In this document: positions 59,965 to 64,000 of the stretch, piece by piece
Layout: every line of letters starts with the position of its first letter
Position numbering within the stretch: the stretch's first letter is position 1
Assembly: GCA_013214355.1 (NCBI GenBank)
Contig: JABSSL010000076.1
Coordinates: forward strand, 1-64,000
Reading direction: 5' to 3'
DNA from: Saprospiraceae bacterium
Lineage (GTDB): Bacteria; Bacteroidota; Bacteroidia; Chitinophagales; Saprospiraceae
Length of the DNA stretch: 64,000 bases
Made by a program: the position numbers and the translations under genes
The notes under the pieces: model-generated
The model's database searches: none
Told to the model about the DNA's origin: nothing
Seen by the model: the letters and a program-made list of their open reading frames with translations, nothing else

Positions 59965-59980
59965 TGGCACGCTGGTTGCC
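59965..59980 (+). promoter_or_regulatory. Sigma-54 (-24/-12) promoter of the efflux operon
   Basis: TGGCACGCTGGTTGCC matches the sigma-54 consensus TGGCACRNNNNTTGC at every fixed position. GG (-24) and GC (-12) have the required spacing. Transcription should start near 59990, about 110 bp before the HlyD start at 60099. Confidence 0.9.
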
Positions 59981-60098
59981 GTAAGGGTATAACGTGAGAA
60001 GAATTGTCCATTTTTTACACAAATACACCCGACTGTTAGGACAATCTTCAGAAATCACCCGACTATTTAAAATTTAAGAAAACACTACAATCTTTGCA

Positions 60099-61349
60099 AT
60101 GGACAAGAAAATTGAAAAAAAGCGATGGAGCGTTCAAAGGATTGGGCTCTATGTACTCGGCTTGGCGGCTGCGGTTTTCCTCTTTACCGCTATCTACCGA
60201 GATGCAGGGACCTCTCGTTTGAATGTGGAACAAGAGCGATTGCTCACAGATACCATCAATCACGGTGTATTTAAAGAATACATCACCTTGTTCGGTGTCG
60301 TAGAACCAATCAAAACGGTTTACCTAGACGCGATCGAAAGCGGCCGCGTAGAGGAAGTCATGCTCGAAAATGGTGCTATGGTGGAAAAGGGACAAGAGAT
60401 TATGCGATTGTCCAATCTTGATCTTCAGCTTAACGTCCTTAATCAGGAAGCACAAGTCGTTAACCAGATCAATGATATCCGTCAAACCAGTATTTTGATG
60501 GATCAGCAGAGTCTTAACCTGAAGGAATTGGCCTTGGATATTCAATTCCGTATCGACCTTTTCGAGAAACGTACCGCTCGAAACTCCCTTCTATTTAAGG
60601 ATAGCATTATCTCTCAAATAGATTACGAAGAAACCCAAGACGAATATGAACACCTGGTTCGACGTGCTGCTTTGCTGGAAAAGACAATCGAAAAAGATTC
60701 TTTATTCCAGATCATGCAGCAAAATCAGATGACAACGACCTTGGATTTGATGAAGCGAAATTTGGAGTTTGCTAAAAATAGCTTGGACAACTTGACCATT
60801 AAAGCGCCCATCTCAGGGCAAGTTTCTTCTCTAGACTCTGAGCTAGGTCAGTTGATCAATCGTGGAGAGCGCATTGCTCAAATCGATATCTTGGATAACT
60901 TCAAGATTCGCGCTCAAATCGATGAATATTATATCTCTCGTATCTTCCCTAATCAAAAAGGTAGCTTCGTAATGGATGGAAGGACCTACACACTGACGGT
61001 CAATAAAATCTATCCTGAGGTAACCAATGGTACTTTTGAAGTAGATATGCTTTTTGAGGGCGAACAGCCCGGAAATATCAAGCGCGGACAAAGTATTTCA
61101 CTAAAACTTTCCCTAAGCGACGAAACACAAGCAACCTTGCTAGCAAAAGGGGGTTTTTATCAAACAACCGGTGGCAACTGGGTATACGTACTCGATGCTA
61201 ATGGTGGGGTAGCTCGCAAGAGAGATATCCGCGTAGGTCGCCAGAACCCGAATTACTACGAGGTGCTAGAAGGCCTAAATGATGGTGACATAGTGATCGT
61301 ATCTAGTTACGAGAACTTTGGCGATAAGGATGAATTAGTCTTAAAATAA
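60099..61349 (+). CDS. HlyD/MFP-type periplasmic adaptor of an efflux system
   Basis: A membrane anchor (residues about 12-32) is followed by a lipoyl-like half (GRVEEVMLENGAMVEKGQEIMRL), a coiled-coil hairpin (LNQEAQVVNQINDIRQ.. to LEFAKNSLDNL), the second lipoyl half (TIKAPISGQVSSLDSELGQLI) and a beta-barrel/MP domain (RVGRQNPNYYEVLEGLNDGDIVIVSSYENF). It should link an inner-membrane ABC transporter to an outer-membrane channel. It is the first gene of the operon behind the sigma-54 promoter. Confidence 0.93.
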   Translation: MDKKIEKKRWSVQRIGLYVLGLAAAVFLFTAIYRDAGTSRLNVEQERLLTDTINHGVFKEYITLFGVVEPIKTVYLDAIESGRVEEVMLENGAMVEKGQEIMRLSNLDLQLNVLNQEAQVVNQINDIRQTSILMDQQSLNLKELALDIQFRIDLFEKRTARNSLLFKDSIISQIDYEETQDEYEHLVRRAALLEKTIEKDSLFQIMQQNQMTTTLDLMKRNLEFAKNSLDNLTIKAPISGQVSSLDSELGQLINRGERIAQIDILDNFKIRAQIDEYYISRIFPNQKGSFVMDGRTYTLTVNKIYPEVTNGTFEVDMLFEGEQPGNIKRGQSISLKLSLSDETQATLLAKGGFYQTTGGNWVYVLDANGGVARKRDIRVGRQNPNYYEVLEGLNDGDIVIVSSYENFGDKDELVLK

Positions 61350-61433
61350 TGGGGAACACTTTGCAACTAAACGCAGAAGTGACTCGTCATACTTGAGCAT
61401 TAGTTTATTCTTAACCATCAAACAATCCTACAT

Positions 61434-62108
61434 ATGAGAATCATACTAATCCACATAATTGTTGCGCTCCTTTTGGGCTTCTGGTCCAATGGAGCTGCGG
61501 CCCAAGAAGGAGAATTTCGTTCCCTGGAACCTTTTGAGCGCGTACTGATGAAAGGAAACTGGGATGTCATCCTTGAGCAGGGAACGGAAGCCTCTATTCG
61601 CATGGCCGCGAAAGACATGAGAAAGCTGGATAAGGTAGAAGTTACAGTCGAAAATAATCAGCTGAAGCTCACTTACCACAGCGATCGCAACAAGGAATGG
61701 AAGGATCACCCCAGGATTAAAGTATACCTGGTTTACACCGAACTGTCTGACATTGAGGTAGAAGGAAAGTTAGTGGTTGAACATCGATCCACTATCAAAA
61801 CGGACCACTTCAAACTAAATGTAGAAGGTTACCTCAAGGGGGGATTCGAAGTCGTTGCCCAATCTTGTGATGTCGATGGCCTATGGGAGAATTTTGACCT
61901 AGATATTGAAGGCATGGGTAAAGTAAAGGCAAGCGAATTTATAACCGAAAATACGAATGTAAAAATGGAGGGAATGGTCTCCGCCTATGTACATGCCAAG
62001 CAAGAACTGACAGCTAGAGTGGAAGGAATGGCGAAGCTAGGCTATATGGGAGATCCCCCAAGTAAAAATATCAATCGAGAGGGCCTCACATTGGTCTCAA
62101 AAAGATAA
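61434..62108 (+). CDS. GIN-domain (DUF2807) auto-transporter-adhesin-like exported protein
   Basis: A signal peptide (about residues 1-23) is followed by a GIN/DUF2807 beta-helix-like fold: FRSLEPFERVLMKGNWDVILEQG, then LKLTYHSDRN, with repeated short strands (VEGYLKGGFEV, IEGMGKVKASEF) to the end. The length of 224 residues fits. These proteins are common near envelope genes in Bacteroidota; their role is not known. It lies within the efflux operon, 84 bp after the adaptor, so it may be part of the same response. Confidence 0.88.
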   Translation: MRIILIHIIVALLLGFWSNGAAAQEGEFRSLEPFERVLMKGNWDVILEQGTEASIRMAAKDMRKLDKVEVTVENNQLKLTYHSDRNKEWKDHPRIKVYLVYTELSDIEVEGKLVVEHRSTIKTDHFKLNVEGYLKGGFEVVAQSCDVDGLWENFDLDIEGMGKVKASEFITENTNVKMEGMVSAYVHAKQELTARVEGMAKLGYMGDPPSKNINREGLTLVSKR

Positions 62109-62202
62109 TCATCCGATTTCCAATACCCGGGGGAGAGGTGGTCCGACCTAGGAAAACCATTCCCGCAAATGCTTTTAAAGCTTATCGTAAAACAAGCAAG
62201 TC

Positions 62203-62892
62203 ATGATTAGAACCAACAAACTGTTCAAAGTTTATCAAACAGAGGAAGTAGAAACTACTGCCCTGAATGAAGTGGACATCGAAATCAAGGAAGGTGAATT
62301 TGTCTCTATCATGGGACCTTCCGGATGCGGAAAATCCACATTACTCAATATTTTAGGACTTATCGATAATCCAAATGGAGGAGAATACTTCTTCTTGGAT
62401 GAAGAGGTTTCTAAATATACAGAAAGACAACGTTCCAAACTGCGTAAGAATAATATAGGATTCATTTTCCAGAGCTTTAACTTGATCGACGAATTGACTG
62501 TATTCGAAAATGTCGAATTGCCTTTGATCTATACTAAAGTAGGATCAAAAGACCGTAAAGCACGGGTAGAAGAAGTGTTGGAGAAAATGAATATGATGCA
62601 CCGTCGCAATCACTTTCCACAACAGTTATCTGGTGGTCAGCAGCAACGTGTTGCCGTAGCTAGAGCCATCATTAACAATCCTAAGTTAATCCTTGCGGAT
62701 GAGCCTACAGGTAACTTGGATAGTGCGAATGGTAGCGATGTGATGAAGACTTTGGTGCACCTAAATAATGAAGGAGCGACCATCATCATGGTGACTCACT
62801 CACAGTATTGTGCTGAATTCGGTACGCGTATCATTCGCATGCTGGATGGCCAAGTTGTTACTGAAAATATGCTCAGCAAACCTATGCTGTAG
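62203..62892 (+). CDS. ABC transporter ATP-binding protein (MacB/LolD-type)
   Basis: Walker A GPSGCGKST, Q-loop FQSFNLIDELT, ABC signature LSGGQQQRVAVARA, Walker B LILADEPTGNLD and H-loop TH are all intact. The 229 residues match LolD/MacB-type nucleotide-binding subunits. It powers the MacB-like permease encoded next. Confidence 0.96.
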   Translation: MIRTNKLFKVYQTEEVETTALNEVDIEIKEGEFVSIMGPSGCGKSTLLNILGLIDNPNGGEYFFLDEEVSKYTERQRSKLRKNNIGFIFQSFNLIDELTVFENVELPLIYTKVGSKDRKARVEEVLEKMNMMHRRNHFPQQLSGGQQQRVAVARAIINNPKLILADEPTGNLDSANGSDVMKTLVHLNNEGATIIMVTHSQYCAEFGTRIIRMLDGQVVTENMLSKPML

Positions 62893-62924
62893 AGTCATTG
62901 GACTTGCATGACTCATAACTTTCC

Positions 62925-62967
62925 TTTGCCTTTGCCAAAGCCTTGAGTAGGCTTTGGTAAAGGCAAA
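62925..62967 (+). other. 18-bp stem-loop between ATPase and permease genes
   Basis: TTTGCCTTTGCCAAAGCC at 62925-62942 and GGCTTTGGTAAAGGCAAA at 62950-62967 pair with one mismatch and a 7-nt loop. No T-run follows on the plus strand, so it may limit but not stop read-through, or act as an RNA-processing or stability element. Confidence 0.6.
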
Positions 62968-63080
62968 CCCCTAGCAATACCGTAACTATCATATGCTCCC
63001 CTCCAGTGGGAGGTACACCATTACCTACCTAGGCTTAGCCTTGGGTGGGCTAGTGTCTTTTTGTCAAAAACGATCATCCG

Positions 63081-64000
63081 ATGCAACTTGAAAATATCCG
63101 TATAGCCGTTCGAAGCCTGATCCGAAATAGGCTGTATAGCTTGATCAATATGTTGGGACTGACCATGGGGCTAACCGTGGTGATTCTAATTGGTCTATTC
63201 TTGTTGGATGAACTGACCTTCGATGCTTTCCATGAAAAAGGAGATCGCGTTGTACGGGTGGTTGAGCACAAAGGGATCAATACCGATCGCCCCCAAGACT
63301 TTGCTAGTGGCCCGCTGAAGCTCGCCCTTGAAGCGGAAGAGCAATTCCCAGAAGTTGAATCTGCTTCTTTTCTAAATGGTTACGGTCGCATGCTATTGAT
63401 AAATAGTGAAAAACAGAACTCCTTTTATGAGGAGATGTTGATCGCCGATGAAGACTTTTTGCAAATCTTCAACTTCCCATTGATTAAAGGCAGTCCAGAA
63501 ACTGCTCTGCAGGAACCGAAAACAATAGTCCTATCTGAAGAGCTGGCTCAAAACCTATTTGGAGATGAAGACCCCATTGGGAAGATTTTGGAAACGGATA
63601 GAGATCTCAATTTTCGCGTCACCGGTGTATTGAAGGCCATTCCTGGCAATTCACACCTGCAATTCAGTACCTTAGTTTCAGGTGCCACGCTCAAGCAGTT
63701 TAGCAATTGGGAAAGAATCTCCTCAACAGATTGGAATTCGAACTTCTGGACCACATATCTGTTGCTTAAGCCAGCGACTGATTCGGAAGCCCTCGCCAAT
63801 AAAATTACTGCTTTAGTCCAGTCCCAACGCACTCCTGAAACCCCTGAAAGTACCTTCGAATTACAAGCCTTAAAAGATATACACTTTCATTCAGATGGGT
63901 TTTCCCAGGACCGAAACTCAGGAGAAGGTAACCAATCCTATATCTACATCTTCGGGATTGTAGGGTTATTTATCTTGTTCATCGCTAGCATCAACTACAT
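63081..64000 (+). CDS. MacB/FtsX-type ABC transporter permease (partial, runs past window end)
   Basis: Not in the ORF track because it has no stop in the window. From ATG 63081 it reads MQLENIRIAVRSLIRNRLYS, a membrane segment, and a MacB_PCD periplasmic domain with FGDEDPIGKIL and VTGVLKAIPGNSHLQF. A second membrane helix (IYIFGIVGLFILFIASINY) begins at the window edge. It belongs to the FtsX/MacB permease group and should pair with the upstream ATPase and HlyD adaptor. More permease genes and a kinase may follow outside. Confidence 0.93.
   Translation, partial: MQLENIRIAVRSLIRNRLYSLINMLGLTMGLTVVILIGLFLLDELTFDAFHEKGDRVVRVVEHKGINTDRPQDFASGPLKLALEAEEQFPEVESASFLNGYGRMLLINSEKQNSFYEEMLIADEDFLQIFNFPLIKGSPETALQEPKTIVLSEELAQNLFGDEDPIGKILETDRDLNFRVTGVLKAIPGNSHLQFSTLVSGATLKQFSNWERISSTDWNSNFWTTYLLLKPATDSEALANKITALVQSQRTPETPESTFELQALKDIHFHSDGFSQDRNSGEGNQSYIYIFGIVGLFILFIASINY

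Noticed and set aside
1-64000. tRNA, rRNA, transposase, integrase or prophage genes
   Set aside because: None was recognised on either strand by reading; tRNAscan would be needed to exclude weak tRNAs.

Overview
The window looks like chromosomal DNA from a member of the phylum Bacteroidota, most likely a Saprospiria-type (Lewinella/Haliscomenobacter-like) bacterium. The evidence is lineage-typical protein architecture: a C-terminal type IX secretion sorting domain on a multidomain protease, a gliding-motility-type C-terminal domain on a giant adhesin-like protein, a Porin_10-type outer-membrane protein, DUF3667, DUF3052, GIN (DUF2807) and LruC proteins, many lipoproteins, and Bacteroidota-style -7 promoter boxes (TAnnTTTG). 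I saw no rRNA, tRNA, CRISPR array, transposase or phage module.

Layout. 1-9 kb: envelope genes (exported methyltransferase-like lipoprotein, PBP4-type D,D-carboxypeptidase, a 1292-aa secreted serine protease, SCO1 lipoprotein with an overlapping helical lipoprotein). 9-16 kb: a ParA ATPase with a small partner, a DMT exporter, VOC, PLP cysteine/cystathionine synthase, Nudix and amidase genes. 16-22.5 kb: TIM-barrel sugar isomerase-like lipoprotein, membrane AraC regulator, an exported Nudix-like protein that has lost its catalytic box, an exported ADP-ribosylglycohydrolase-like lipoprotein, and a porin. 22.7-32 kb: housekeeping (FabI, RecN, NadR-type kinase, QueA-like), a 126-bp tandem repeat, an SDR and a NarX/NarL-like two-component pair whose GAF domain carries a cysteine motif.

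32-36 kb: a promoter, a TPP riboswitch, a terminator-like hairpin and a TonB-dependent receptor form a coherent thiamine-uptake unit. 36.3-44 kb: one gene for an about 2560-residue secreted protein with some 22 cysteine-paired Ig-like repeats. 44.6-49.8 kb: a GT39 membrane glycosyltransferase, a PseH-like acetyltransferase fused to a carrier-protein-like domain, and a convergent ACP / adenylate ligase / SDR operon. This set is my best candidate for an undescribed carrier-protein-dependent sugar-acylation system. 50-56.6 kb: LruC protein, a small lipoprotein sharing its N-terminal module, and an M14 peptidase.

56.6-64 kb: glycerate kinase, then a sigma-54-dependent NtrC-type regulator. After a DUF3052 gene comes a plus-strand HlyD / GIN / ABC ATPase / ABC permease operon. 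It is preceded by a near-perfect -24/-12 sigma-54 promoter and, 50-100 bp upstream of that, five TGTTCG-like half-sites at about helical spacing. The permease gene runs off the window end and is missing from the ORF track. The first 170 bases may hold the tail of another gene.

All family assignments come from reading motifs; no database search or computation was run.
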